From Streptomyces sp. NBC_00483 (GTDB lineage: Bacteria > Actinomycetota > Actinomycetes > Streptomycetales > Streptomycetaceae), in the NCBI RefSeq assembly GCF_036013745.1, contig NZ_CP107880.1:8246001-8310000 (forward strand): a DNA stretch of 64,000 nucleotides. Direction: 5' to 3'. Shown piece after piece: positions 8,177 through 15,454 of this stretch. Position 1 is the first letter of the stretch. The number at the start of each line of letters is the position of its first letter. Below the pieces are notes generated by a model, which saw only the letters and a program-made list of their open reading frames with translations, made no database searches and was not told the origin of the DNA. A program made the position numbers and the translations under genes.

Positions 8177-9361
8177 TTGAGACGCATAGCAACCGTCTTA
8201 CTGGCATTGCTGGTTCCTGTCGCCGGGCTCTCTGCCGCGCCAGTGGCTGCGGCCGCGCCTGACCCGGTGAAGTACGAGATGACGGCAGTTCCCTACGCCT
8301 CGGTGCCGGAGCCCGAGACCGGGGAGTCCCGGAGGTCTGTCGCCGCGCCGAACGCCGCGAATCTGGAGGGGCCGACCGCGGCCGACTTCGCCGAGTGCCG
8401 CGCAGACGCTCACTTGGCCAATGGTGTGGGTCTGGACCGGTTCCGGGGGTGCATCGGCTACGCCTTCCAGATCTCGAAGTACAAGATCATCGATGGGGTG
8501 CCCGTTCCGGTTGGGAACGTCAAGTTTCGACAGGTCCTGCTCGTCGTAGGCGACGCGAAGGCACGGTCGGCCATGGTGTACAGCGACTTGGCCGACTTCG
8601 TGGTCACCGGCGACATCGAACCAGAGCTTCCCGTCACCTCGGGTGTGAACTCTCCCGGAGGCGCACCCGGATGCAGCGTGACCACGCCGGCCACGACCAG
8701 GACCCTGGCGCAGTGGGAGCTGTCCACGACGCCTGCAGCCCAGTGGGCAGTGACATCTGCGACCGGTAGCGGGCAGACGCGAGACGACATCACCTACTGT
8801 GGATACACCGCCAACTGGAGCTCCCCGGGCGATTCCGCAAGTGGCGGCGCCACGCTGAACGTCCGCTATGACTCCGCCGACTACTTCCAAGGCGCCCCGG
8901 GCGGAGCCACGTTCCCGATCTATACCGTCCCCTGCCTGGAATACAGCTCTGCGACCGGGAGCCCCGTCAAGGGCGTGGCCGACCACATCAACCTCGCCTT
9001 CGCCTCCCCGGGGTCGACACTCCCGGCCAAGACAGGCAAGACGATCCCCGGTAAGTGCGGATCTACCAGCTACCTTCACCGGCTGTACTCGAAGTGGGAC
9101 GCCACGGCGGACGGCCAGTACAAGAACAACCGCAACACCACGGCCCGTGAATGCAAGAAGCTGCCACCGCCCAACGCGGACGAACAGTGCGACGAATTCC
9201 CCTTCGCCGCAACCTGGGAAGGAAGCGGTGCGGGAAACGGCAACTACTCCTTGAAGTACGTGCCGGGTACTGACAACTCCAAGGCCGGAGCAGCCCTGGC
9301 AGCGTTCTACAAGGCGCAGAGAGTCCTGCACACCGACGCGTTCCAGGTTCGCATCACCTGA
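8177..9361 (+). CDS. Secreted deoxyribonuclease-like protein with C-terminal NucA/NucB domain
   Basis: The 394-residue protein starts with a Sec signal peptide (charged MRR, hydrophobic core, cleavage near APVAAAAP at about 25). The last 60 residues hold ECKKLPPPNADEQCDEFPFA (CDEFPFA at 338-344) and a later GAALAAFYKAQRVLHTDAF, typical of the NucA/NucB nuclease family, in which the CDE segment contributes catalytic acidic residues. NucB-type enzymes are extracellular non-specific DNases. The start is TTG at 8177-8179, with GGGGGAGG 4 nt before. The roughly 300 residues ahead of the domain are unrecognised. It is a passenger of the ISL3-type transposon, ends in a strong hairpin and is convergent with the gene at 9412. 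It could serve nutrient scavenging or competition. Confidence 0.8.
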   Translation: MRRIATVLLALLVPVAGLSAAPVAAAAPDPVKYEMTAVPYASVPEPETGESRRSVAAPNAANLEGPTAADFAECRADAHLANGVGLDRFRGCIGYAFQISKYKIIDGVPVPVGNVKFRQVLLVVGDAKARSAMVYSDLADFVVTGDIEPELPVTSGVNSPGGAPGCSVTTPATTRTLAQWELSTTPAAQWAVTSATGSGQTRDDITYCGYTANWSSPGDSASGGATLNVRYDSADYFQGAPGGATFPIYTVPCLEYSSATGSPVKGVADHINLAFASPGSTLPAKTGKTIPGKCGSTSYLHRLYSKWDATADGQYKNNRNTTARECKKLPPPNADEQCDEFPFAATWEGSGAGNGNYSLKYVPGTDNSKAGAALAAFYKAQRVLHTDAFQVRIT

Positions 9362-9369
9362 GAGCGCAC

Positions 9370-9404
9370 GGTGGGTGGCGCGATCGCAGATCGCGCCACC
9401 CACC
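9370..9404. terminator. Bidirectional hairpin terminator
   Basis: A perfect 16-bp stem (9370-9385 paired with 9389-9404) around a 3-nt loop lies between the convergent nuclease gene and the gene ending at 9412. It has no U-run, as usual in Streptomyces. Confidence 0.75.
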
Positions 9405-9411
9405 CGCCGGC

Positions 9412-9825
9412 TCACCACAGTTGGATGAGGAATGCGTCGTTCTGCTCTTCCATCTGGACTTGGCGCCGCAACAGCCGAACCGAGTACGTGCGCTCCTGGA
9501 GCTCGAGTCCGGTCGACTCGAAGCCCTGTGTGAGAGAACAGACAGCCAGATCAGTACCGGTGCTGTGGTAGACGGCCCTACCGGCCGTCGCCCACCCTGC
9601 CTGCTCACGAGCGTCGGGCGCGCCGCTCAGTACCTGAACCGTGACGTCAGCGTCGTGATCAATCGAGGGGCTGACGATGAGCAAAGCGCCGCGACCGGCA
9701 ACCAGAGGGCCTGAGTCCAGGTCAAGTTCCGTCCAGGGCTCCTCGCCGACGGTGGCGTCCTCCTGCGCCCCGAACAGAGAATTCTCTACGCACACGGTGC
9801 CCGACCACGTCCCCACGATTTCCAT
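9412..9825 (-). CDS. Hypothetical protein, transposon passenger
   Basis: The 137-residue protein starts at ATG 9823-9825 (a GTG 27 nt upstream is possible). It has no signal peptide or membrane segment and an even mix of acidic and beta-prone stretches (MEIVGTWSGTVCVEN, LLIVSPSIDHDADVTVQVL), so it is likely a small soluble beta-rich protein. No family is recognised. It faces the nuclease gene across a shared terminator within the same transposon. That position would suit an inhibitor or immunity protein for the nuclease, but nothing in the sequence proves it. Confidence 0.55.
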   Translation of the reverse strand: MEIVGTWSGTVCVENSLFGAQEDATVGEEPWTELDLDSGPLVAGRGALLIVSPSIDHDADVTVQVLSGAPDAREQAGWATAGRAVYHSTGTDLAVCSLTQGFESTGLELQERTYSVRLLRRQVQMEEQNDAFLIQLW

Positions 9826-9969
9826 CCCGTCAGTCTGCCTGCTCAAGGCCACGGATGGCTCTCTCCCTGCGCTGCTCCCGCCGACAGCTGCGGCAGCAGG
9901 TCCGTCACATTGACATCACACGTCATCAGCGTGCCGTGCCGATCCAGCCGGCCGAGCGGAAACCGGGCA

Positions 9970-10016
9970 GTCGATCAACGCCTACGAAAATCTTGGAAGA
10001 GCCAGGAGCCACACCC
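9970..10016 (-). repeat. ISL3-type terminal inverted repeat, distal copy
   Basis: In the reverse direction it starts GGGTGTGGCTCCTGGCTC and matches the left end at about 42 of 47 positions. It is followed by AAATCCGAT at 10017-10025, identical to 6291-6299, which marks it as the functional right boundary of the transposed unit. Confidence 0.78.
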
Positions 10017-10202
10017 AAATCCGATGGGGACCTTGAGTTCGTCATCAGATGTCTTCTATGGCGCGGACCGTGGATCTCCCGGCCCGTTACGGTCTCGCGC
10101 TGCTTTGGGGCGGGCCACCGGATTACGCCGACGGTGGGAGGCGGACGGCACCCCGCAGGCAGCATCAGCGGCAGCAGCGAATCAGAGTCAGATACTGCAC
10201 TC

Positions 10203-10580
10203 ATGATGCACAGTGCCCATGAAGAAAAGGTCCCTTTCAGCTGTCCCAACTGGTGCGCGTCCCACAATGACGAGGAGAGGCGTACCGGCGAGGAGATCGA
10301 CGACATCCTCCACATGGCGAAGACCGCCGATGTGCTGCCCGACCCGGACGATGCCCGCGGCACTCCGTCGTGGGACGGCTTCACGGTCACCCTCTGCGCC
10401 GAGACCAACGAGGACGGTTCTCCGCGCCCAGGCCGGCTTGAGATCGTCATCGACCAGGCTCACTACTACGTCAAAACACCTCACGCTGCCCGTAGGCTCG
10501 AAGACGACCTGGAGTCCGTGCTGCATGCCGTGCGGGACTGGCGCGGAATCATGGAAGTCGAGCAGTCACTGGCGCACTGA
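10203..10580 (+). CDS. DUF6907-like small protein
   Basis: The 125-residue protein begins after ATGATG at 10203 and carries CPNWCASHND near the N-terminus, the CPxWCxxxH-type signature of the DUF6907 family common in Streptomyces. A beta-rich middle follows (FTVTLCAETN, LEIVIDQAHYYV), then a helical C-terminus. The cysteines and histidine may bind metal. Members are often found in mobile elements or near regulatory genes; no biochemical role is known. It starts about 180 nt beyond the transposon's distal end and was not disrupted. Confidence 0.7.
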   Translation: MMHSAHEEKVPFSCPNWCASHNDEERRTGEEIDDILHMAKTADVLPDPDDARGTPSWDGFTVTLCAETNEDGSPRPGRLEIVIDQAHYYVKTPHAARRLEDDLESVLHAVRDWRGIMEVEQSLAH

Positions 10581-10589
10581 CGAGCCTCT

Positions 10590-11000
10590 GCTTACGTCGA
10601 GCCCTACGTCCGATCTTGGCCCAAACCCGCGACGGCATCGCGGATGCGAGATCGGACACGACGCCGGCCCCTCCACCGTCCCAGCGTTCCTGTCGCCTTG
10701 TCGGGGTCGGTGTGGGCGGTCCATCCGCAGTCCAGCCCGTCGAAGACCTCGACCCAGCCGACTTCGGCCTCACGGCTCCGGTTGAGGGTGCCCGCGTTCT
10801 AGACGAACGCGCTGTTGGCGAGCGTGGCCGCCTCCGCCCGCGCCCGTACGCGCGCACCGTTCCAGTAGGCCAACCGGAGTTCGGGGGTGCGCGCGAGTCG
10901 GCGCCCCTTGTCCGCTGCTCGGAGGGCGTGGGTGCTCGTCCGGGTTCGGAGGCTGGCTGGCGTGCACTGCCGCAGTCGTACCGTGGCGCAGTCTCATCGG
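10590..11000 (-). pseudogene. Relic of a phage minor-head (MuF-type) protein
   Basis: Read on the reverse strand, one frame gives RTPELRLAYWNGARVRARAE, then SAFV, a TAG stop at about 10800, NAGTLNRSREAEVGWVEV and FDGLDCGWTAHTDPDKATGT. A shifted frame then gives CPISHPRCRRGFGPR. The phrase DCGWTxHxDPDKAxGT followed by SHPxCRR is typical of the C-terminal part of phage minor capsid or head-morphogenesis proteins. The in-frame stop and the frameshift show it is dead. It is the only phage structural trace seen in the window. Boundaries are approximate. Confidence 0.5.
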
Positions 11001-11210
11001 CTGTGACGCGGGTTCGGAGATGGGTCGGCGCCGCCCAGAGTGAGCCACGGGGTGGCTGGTGAACGGCAACGCGGAAGGGACCGGATAGCCGCCGGTCGTG
11101 GCCCAACAGCCCATGTACTCAAAGCTCTTGTACGAGGGCGGTTCCGCTCTTGTTCGGCCCGACGGTGTGGTGGTCGCGTTCCATTCGCGATCAGTCAGAG
11201 GGGCCTGCTC

Positions 11211-11366
11211 ATGGCGCCACTTGTACTCACCACACTCATGCTCTGCACCGCGTTCGCCAAGGCCGGACCGTATGCCCTGGCCGATGTGCGGCTGTGCTTC
11301 ACAGCGGGCAACGGACGCCATCGCCGGGGTGGCGCCCGGCACGCCGCGCGGGGAGGCCGTCGATGA
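11211..11366 (+). CDS. Possible small hydrophobic protein coupled to the ATPase gene
   Basis: A 51-codon frame starts with ATG at 11211 (AGAGGGG 7 nt upstream) and ends with TGA at 11364-11366, overlapping the ATG of the next gene (ATGA). The N-terminus MAPLVLTTLMLCTAFAKAG could form one membrane helix; the rest is basic. No family is recognised. The coupling is the main argument that it is translated. Confidence 0.35.
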   Translation: MAPLVLTTLMLCTAFAKAGPYALADVRLCFTAGNGRHRRGGARHAARGGRR

Positions 11367-11872
11367 ACGGCAAGCCACCGCTGCCGCGCCGCGTGGGACG
11401 CCGACCGGTGACCGTATGCCAGTGGACCGACCACACTCCCAACGTCACTGCCCTGGCCCGGACTGCCCTTCGACAAGTTCTGTTGCCGCTGAAGTTCGGC
11501 GAGGAGCAGGTTGACGATGTCGTGCTCGCCGTCTCCGAACTCGTCGCCAATGCCACCGAACACGCGCCGGGGCCCTACGCCCTCCGGCTGCGCCGTACGA
11601 GCGGCGAGTACGTCTGTGAGGTCGAGGACACGGACCTGCACATGCCCCAGTTGCCTGTCTTCCCTGCTGCCGCGCCCTTCGGGCCCGTTCCCGACGCGCG
11701 GGGCGGCGGCATCGATGCGCTGCTGGCGGTGCTCGGCGAACGCGGGCGGGGGCTACACATCGTCGATGAACTGACCCGTGGGGCCTGGGGCTTCACCGCG
11801 CGGGGAGCGGTGAAGGTGGCGTGGGCGGCCTTTCCCTGTCCAGTGCCGCGCATTTGGTCGCGGTGTCCGTAG
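11363..11872 (+). CDS. ATP-binding protein of the RsbW/anti-sigma kinase type (third copy)
   Basis: The 169-residue HATPase_c protein has N-box VVLAVSELVANATEHA, then YVCEVEDTDLHMPQLP and a G-box GGIDALLAVLGERGRGLHIV, followed by GAWGF. GGGGAGG lies 6 nt before the ATG at 11363. Like the two copies near position 4000 it is presumably a cytoplasmic regulatory kinase or switch; no sigma factor or antagonist is adjacent. It carries a longer insertion of about 15 residues before the G-box than the other two. Confidence 0.78.
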   Translation: MNGKPPLPRRVGRRPVTVCQWTDHTPNVTALARTALRQVLLPLKFGEEQVDDVVLAVSELVANATEHAPGPYALRLRRTSGEYVCEVEDTDLHMPQLPVFPAAAPFGPVPDARGGGIDALLAVLGERGRGLHIVDELTRGAWGFTARGAVKVAWAAFPCPVPRIWSRCP

Positions 11873-12279
11873 GAGACAGTCGCAGTGAGCGGGGATGCTG
11901 CATACGGCTGTGTTCGTCCAGCGGGACTCCGAGGGGCGACTGCAGTGGGCTTTCGGCTGCGGGGCGGGTTCCGTTTGTTGCCCCTCCGCAACCTCGCCCC
12001 CAGGTATGGAGTTGGCGGAGTGACACGGTCGAGGCCCGATGAAGACGGGGCGCTGAGGAAGTGCAGTGCGCCCTGGCGCTTGCGTCACCCGTTGGGGTGA
12101 ACGGACTCCACTGATAGGCGTGTTGACCTGGACTTACGCGGCAACCCGGAACCGGCGCCGCCGGATCCGGGTTTGCGGCCGATCGCCGGGGGGATGAAGC
12201 GGGTCACGCCAGAGAAAGCGAAGAGTAACCGTCCATAGCAATGGGTGACTTCGTGCTGGTGAGATCGGGGGGCCTCGGC
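11873..12279. other. Intergenic stretch without a recognised gene
   Basis: These 407 bases contain only short GC-driven open frames with no ribosome site or family resemblance. They probably hold the promoter of the lipoprotein and Tad pilus operon that starts at 12280. Confidence 0.5.
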
Positions 12280-12840
12280 ATGGGGAATGCACTGCGGGCT
12301 GGGCTACTTGGGGCGAGCGCGGCCGCCATAACGCTGTTGGTGAGCGGGTGCGGGGGCGGTGTCGATCACGCGCCGAAGGGCCCGAAGGGTGGGACGGCGA
12401 AGCCTTCGGTATCGGTACCGGCCACCGCCACCGACGGTGGAGCGAACGCCGAGGAACGGGGAGCGCTACGTGCGTACGAAGCGATGTGGAAGGACGCGGC
12501 GGCGGCGTCGAGGACTGCGGACGAGCATCACCCACGGCTGAATGATCACGCGCAGGGTGGAGCGCTCGGGTTGCTGCGACTGACACAGCGAGAGACTCGC
12601 AAGGCAGGGAAAGTTGCGACTGGTGGGGCCGAGGTCGCTCCCAAGGTTGTCGACAGCCGCGATGGAGTCGTCGAAATCAATGACTGTGTGGACAGCACGT
12701 CCTGGGCCACGCAACGCAAGGGCAAGAGTTCCGAGGGTGCAGAGCCGGGAGGGCACCACTTCACCGAGGCCACTGTGAAGATGACCAAGCGCGGCTGGAA
12801 AGTCTCGGAACTTACGTGGCGGGGCGTGGGCACGTGTTGA
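12280..12840 (+). CDS. Lipoprotein, first gene of the Tad-pilus region
   Basis: The 186-residue protein has a lipoprotein signal with lipobox LLVSGCGG (Cys24), so it should be anchored to the outer face of the membrane. The mature part starts with a low-complexity linker (HAPKGPKGGTAKPSVSVPAT), followed by a compact domain with two cysteines (NDC and the C-terminal GTC) and the segment EATVKMTKRGWKVSELTW, resembling Streptomyces secreted proteins of the NTF2-like type. ATG 12280 is preferred over the in-frame starts at 12241 and 12253 because GGGGGG lies 7 nt before it and the signal then has normal length. It overlaps the next gene. Confidence 0.7.
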   Translation: MGNALRAGLLGASAAAITLLVSGCGGGVDHAPKGPKGGTAKPSVSVPATATDGGANAEERGALRAYEAMWKDAAAASRTADEHHPRLNDHAQGGALGLLRLTQRETRKAGKVATGGAEVAPKVVDSRDGVVEINDCVDSTSWATQRKGKSSEGAEPGGHHFTEATVKMTKRGWKVSELTWRGVGTC

Positions 12841-13787
12841 TCTGGAACGCGGCATCAAAATCGACGCGAACTCTACGGGTCTGTGTGGTGGGCGTACTCA
12901 TCGTCGTCGGCTGTGCAGGGGTCTCTTGGGCGGGTGGAGATGGCAGCACAGACTTCCTCGCACCGACGGTAGGGATGGAGTGCGCGTCGCCGCGGTGCGA
13001 CATGGCCGCGAAGACGGAGGGAAGGCGGGGCGCTCCTCCATCGCGCAACCAACGGGGCAGCAGTCGCGGTAGTGGCGCGGCTCGGCATGCGGGAGACGGC
13101 GGCAACGCGGGCACGGGTGGGAATTCGCCTGGTGGCGGTGGAAGTGCGATGGCGCCCGATGGGCCGCCGACGGTCGATTCCACGGGTTGTGAGTACTTGG
13201 TGGAAGGAGGGCTGTGCGTGTTGCCGCTGTTCGGGGCCGAGGACGCGGACGCCGAGCTGGCGGGCAAGGGTGGCGGAGAGAAGGGCGGCGGGGAGAAGAT
13301 TCCCGTGGAGGTGGTTGCGCGGCAGGCGGTCGGCGAGTTGGTGATGCCGGAGCCGGTGATCCGGACGAGTCCGGATGAGAAGCGGGCGCAGCTGGTGCGG
13401 GTGCCGACGTGGTTGTGGATCGACAAGGGTGTGTGGGAGCCGGTCTCGAAGACGGTGAAGGTGCCGGGGGTTTCGGTGACGGCGACCGCGACACCTGTCG
13501 AGACGATATGGGAGACGGGGGACGGGGCGTCCGTGGTGTGCGAGGGGCCGGGGACGCCGTACGCGAAGAAGTTCGCGGCCGATGCGTCGTCGCCGGACTG
13601 TGGTCACACCTATCGAAGGTCGTCGGCGGGCCAGCCGGACGACGCCTACACGCTGACGGCCACGATCGTGTGGGACGTGCACTGGCACGGCGGCGGTCAG
13701 CAGGGTGCGGTGCCCGGGCTGCAGACGCAGGCTGAGGTGCCGTTGCGGGTAGCCGAGGCCCAGGCGCTGGTCACGGACGGGGCCTGA
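12834..13787 (+). CDS. Secreted or membrane-anchored protein of the Tad-pilus region
   Basis: The 317-residue protein begins with GTG at 12834 (GTG 12816 is also possible), overlapping the lipoprotein stop. After a short basic stretch a hydrophobic segment (VCVVGVLIVVGCAGVSWAGG) serves as signal peptide or anchor. A Gly/Arg-rich linker (about 70-110) and a Gly/Lys/Glu-rich one (about 145-160) flank the start of a beta-rich domain with VPTWLWIDKGVWEPVSKTV and ATIVWDVHWHGG. Streptomyces Tad loci often carry such an exported protein of unknown role, perhaps a surface or assembly component. The assignment rests on position and export signal. Confidence 0.65.
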   Translation: MLIWNAASKSTRTLRVCVVGVLIVVGCAGVSWAGGDGSTDFLAPTVGMECASPRCDMAAKTEGRRGAPPSRNQRGSSRGSGAARHAGDGGNAGTGGNSPGGGGSAMAPDGPPTVDSTGCEYLVEGGLCVLPLFGAEDADAELAGKGGGEKGGGEKIPVEVVARQAVGELVMPEPVIRTSPDEKRAQLVRVPTWLWIDKGVWEPVSKTVKVPGVSVTATATPVETIWETGDGASVVCEGPGTPYAKKFAADASSPDCGHTYRRSSAGQPDDAYTLTATIVWDVHWHGGGQQGAVPGLQTQAEVPLRVAEAQALVTDGA

Positions 13788-13907
13788 GCGGGGCGGGACG
13801 CGGCGACAGCCGCCGGTTCGTGCGCCGGGCGTGGCCCGGGCGGCGAGAAGCAGGGCCCGTTCTGAGGGCCTGAGAGCCAGTCAATTCTTGATCATGTGGG
13901 GTGCGTT

Positions 13908-14639
13908 GTGGGTACTTCCTTGTCTTCTTCCGGGTCGGTGAACGGGGCCGGAGATGTGTGGGCTCGGCTTCGGTCGCAGTCGCGCGGTGGGCGGGCGGCG
14001 CCGCCGGGTGGGGATCCGGTTCGGGTGCGTTCGCGGGTGAGGCCGGGGCTGGTGGCGGTCGCGGTGGCCGGGATGCTGGCGTGCGGGGCGGTGTTTGCGT
14101 GGATTCTCTCCACGTCGGGCGAGCGGGCTGCGGTGTTGTCTGTGGTGCGGCCGGTGGCGGCGGGTGAGGTGATTCGGGCGGACGATCTGGGGGTGGTCCG
14201 GCTGGGGTTCGATGACGCCTCGCAGGTGGTTCCGGCAGGACAGCGGGGCGCGGTGGTGGGGCGGCGGGCGGTGCTTCCGCTGGCGGCCGGGACGTTGCTG
14301 GGGCCGGGGCAGGCGGGGCGTGCGGCGGCGTTTCCGCCGAGTGGCAAGGCGCAGATCGTGGTGGCGGTGGAGGCGGAGATGCTTCCCGACGGGTTGAGTG
14401 CCGGGCAGCGGGTCGCGCTGGTACCGGGAGTGCCGCCTGGTGGCCGCGTCGCGGAAGAGGAGGAGAAGCAGGCGGCGGACCCGCTGGTGGGGGTGGTGAA
14501 CGCGGTCAGTCGCCCGCAGGCGGCCTCGGACAAGGGGGCGGTCACGGTGCTGGTGGATTCGGCGGCGGTGCGGGACGCGGCGCGGATCACCGATCCGCGG
14601 ATCGCGGTGCTCGGTCCTGCCGTGACGGAGGTGCCGTGA
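13908..14639 (+). CDS. CpaB-like pilus assembly protein with SAF domain
   Basis: The 243-residue protein has one N-terminal membrane helix (LVAVAVAGMLACGAVFAWIL, about residues 45-65) and then a SAF domain (VRPVAAGEVIRADDLGVVRL), the hallmark of CpaB/RcpC-type Flp pilus assembly proteins. The later VLPLAAGTLLGPGQ and IVVAVEAEMLPDGLSAGQRV fit the same family. GTG 13908 is chosen over GTG 13896 for better spacing from GGGG. CpaB acts outside the membrane in Flp pilus assembly. It directly precedes the CpaE/TadZ-like and TadA genes, overlapping the former by 4 nt. Confidence 0.8.
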   Translation: MGTSLSSSGSVNGAGDVWARLRSQSRGGRAAPPGGDPVRVRSRVRPGLVAVAVAGMLACGAVFAWILSTSGERAAVLSVVRPVAAGEVIRADDLGVVRLGFDDASQVVPAGQRGAVVGRRAVLPLAAGTLLGPGQAGRAAAFPPSGKAQIVVAVEAEMLPDGLSAGQRVALVPGVPPGGRVAEEEEKQAADPLVGVVNAVSRPQAASDKGAVTVLVDSAAVRDAARITDPRIAVLGPAVTEVP

Positions 14640-15454
14640 TGCGCAGACTCGTCGCGGTGGGGTCACTGAGCGGGGCGCCGGGGGTGACGGCATTGACACT
14701 GTCGCTGGCCGCCGCGTGGCCGACAGCGCAGGGAGGGGCGCAGCCGGTGGTGGTCGAGGCCGACGTGTCGGGTGGTGATCTCGCGACACGGTTCGGACTT
14801 CCTGAGAATGAGGGCTTGTTGATGCTCGCGGCCGGGGCGCGGCGGGACTCGGTCGGCAAGGAGTTGGAGGCCTGCGTGCTTCAGGCGCCCGGCGGGCTGC
14901 GGGTGGTGGTGGCGCCGTCGGGTGCGGAGCAGGCCGCGTCGTGTGTCGCGGAGATCGCCTCGTGCCTGCATGCGCTGCGGGGCGGTGAGACGGACGAAGG
15001 CGTGGTGCTGCTCGATCTGGGGCGGCTGACGGAGGGGCCCTCGCGTCACCTGGCGCGGGCCGCGGACCGGCTGGTGATCGTGTGCCGGGGGCGGGCCGAA
15101 CCGCTGGTGCATGTCGCGGTGCGCGGGGAGTGGCTGGCCGAAGTCCCTGCGGAGCTGGTCGTGATGGGCCCCTGTTCGTACCCCCAGGTGGAGATCGCCG
15201 AGGCGTTGAAGGTGCGTCGTGAGCGGGTGCATCTGCTGGGCTGGGACGCGCGGGTGGCAGCTGCCCTGGACGGACGGGGGCGGGTGGGGCGCAGACGGTG
15301 GCGGCGCTCGCCGCTGACCGCCGGGGCGCGCGCACTGGCGGCGCGCCTGGTGGGCGCGGACGAGGGCGTGGCGGGGAAGGTCGGGGGTGAGCTGGCGCAG
15401 CTCGCCGGCCGTGCCTGGCCCAGCACTGCGTCGGCTGTGAGGGAGGAGCGGTGA
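14636..15454 (+). CDS. CpaE/TadZ-like ParA/MinD-type ATPase protein
   Basis: The 272-residue protein starts in an ATGA overlap with the cpaB-like gene. It has the fold pattern of MinD/ParA proteins: VAVGSLSGAPGVTALTLSLA at the position of the deviant Walker A, then VVVEADVSGGDLATRFGL, DEGVVLLDLGR and ADRLVIVCRGRAEPLVHV. The P-loop lysines are missing (GSLSGAPGVT), so it may bind but not hydrolyse nucleotide, as in some TadZ proteins. TadZ/CpaE localises the pilus machine at the cell pole. It lies immediately upstream of tadA, overlapping it by 4 nt. Confidence 0.75.
   Translation: MMRRLVAVGSLSGAPGVTALTLSLAAAWPTAQGGAQPVVVEADVSGGDLATRFGLPENEGLLMLAAGARRDSVGKELEACVLQAPGGLRVVVAPSGAEQAASCVAEIASCLHALRGGETDEGVVLLDLGRLTEGPSRHLARAADRLVIVCRGRAEPLVHVAVRGEWLAEVPAELVVMGPCSYPQVEIAEALKVRRERVHLLGWDARVAAALDGRGRVGRRRWRRSPLTAGARALAARLVGADEGVAGKVGGELAQLAGRAWPSTASAVREER

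Larger units (their letters stand above)
6300..10016. mobile_element. ISL3-type transposon with passenger genes, flanked by an apparent 9-bp target duplication
   Basis: The left end (6300-6346) and the distal right end (9970-10016, inverted) match at about 42 of 47 positions, both starting GGGTG[CT]GGCTCCTGGCTC. The element is flanked by AAATCCGAT at 6291-6299 and again at 10017-10025. ISL3 elements make 8-bp duplications; one more base may match by chance. A third, internal copy of the end lies at 7984-8030, just after the transposase gene, and has no matching duplication outside it. The simplest reading is that the transposase mobilised itself together with about 2 kb of passenger DNA (a nuclease gene and an unknown gene) using the distal end. 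The transposase is now frameshifted. Confidence 0.72.
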
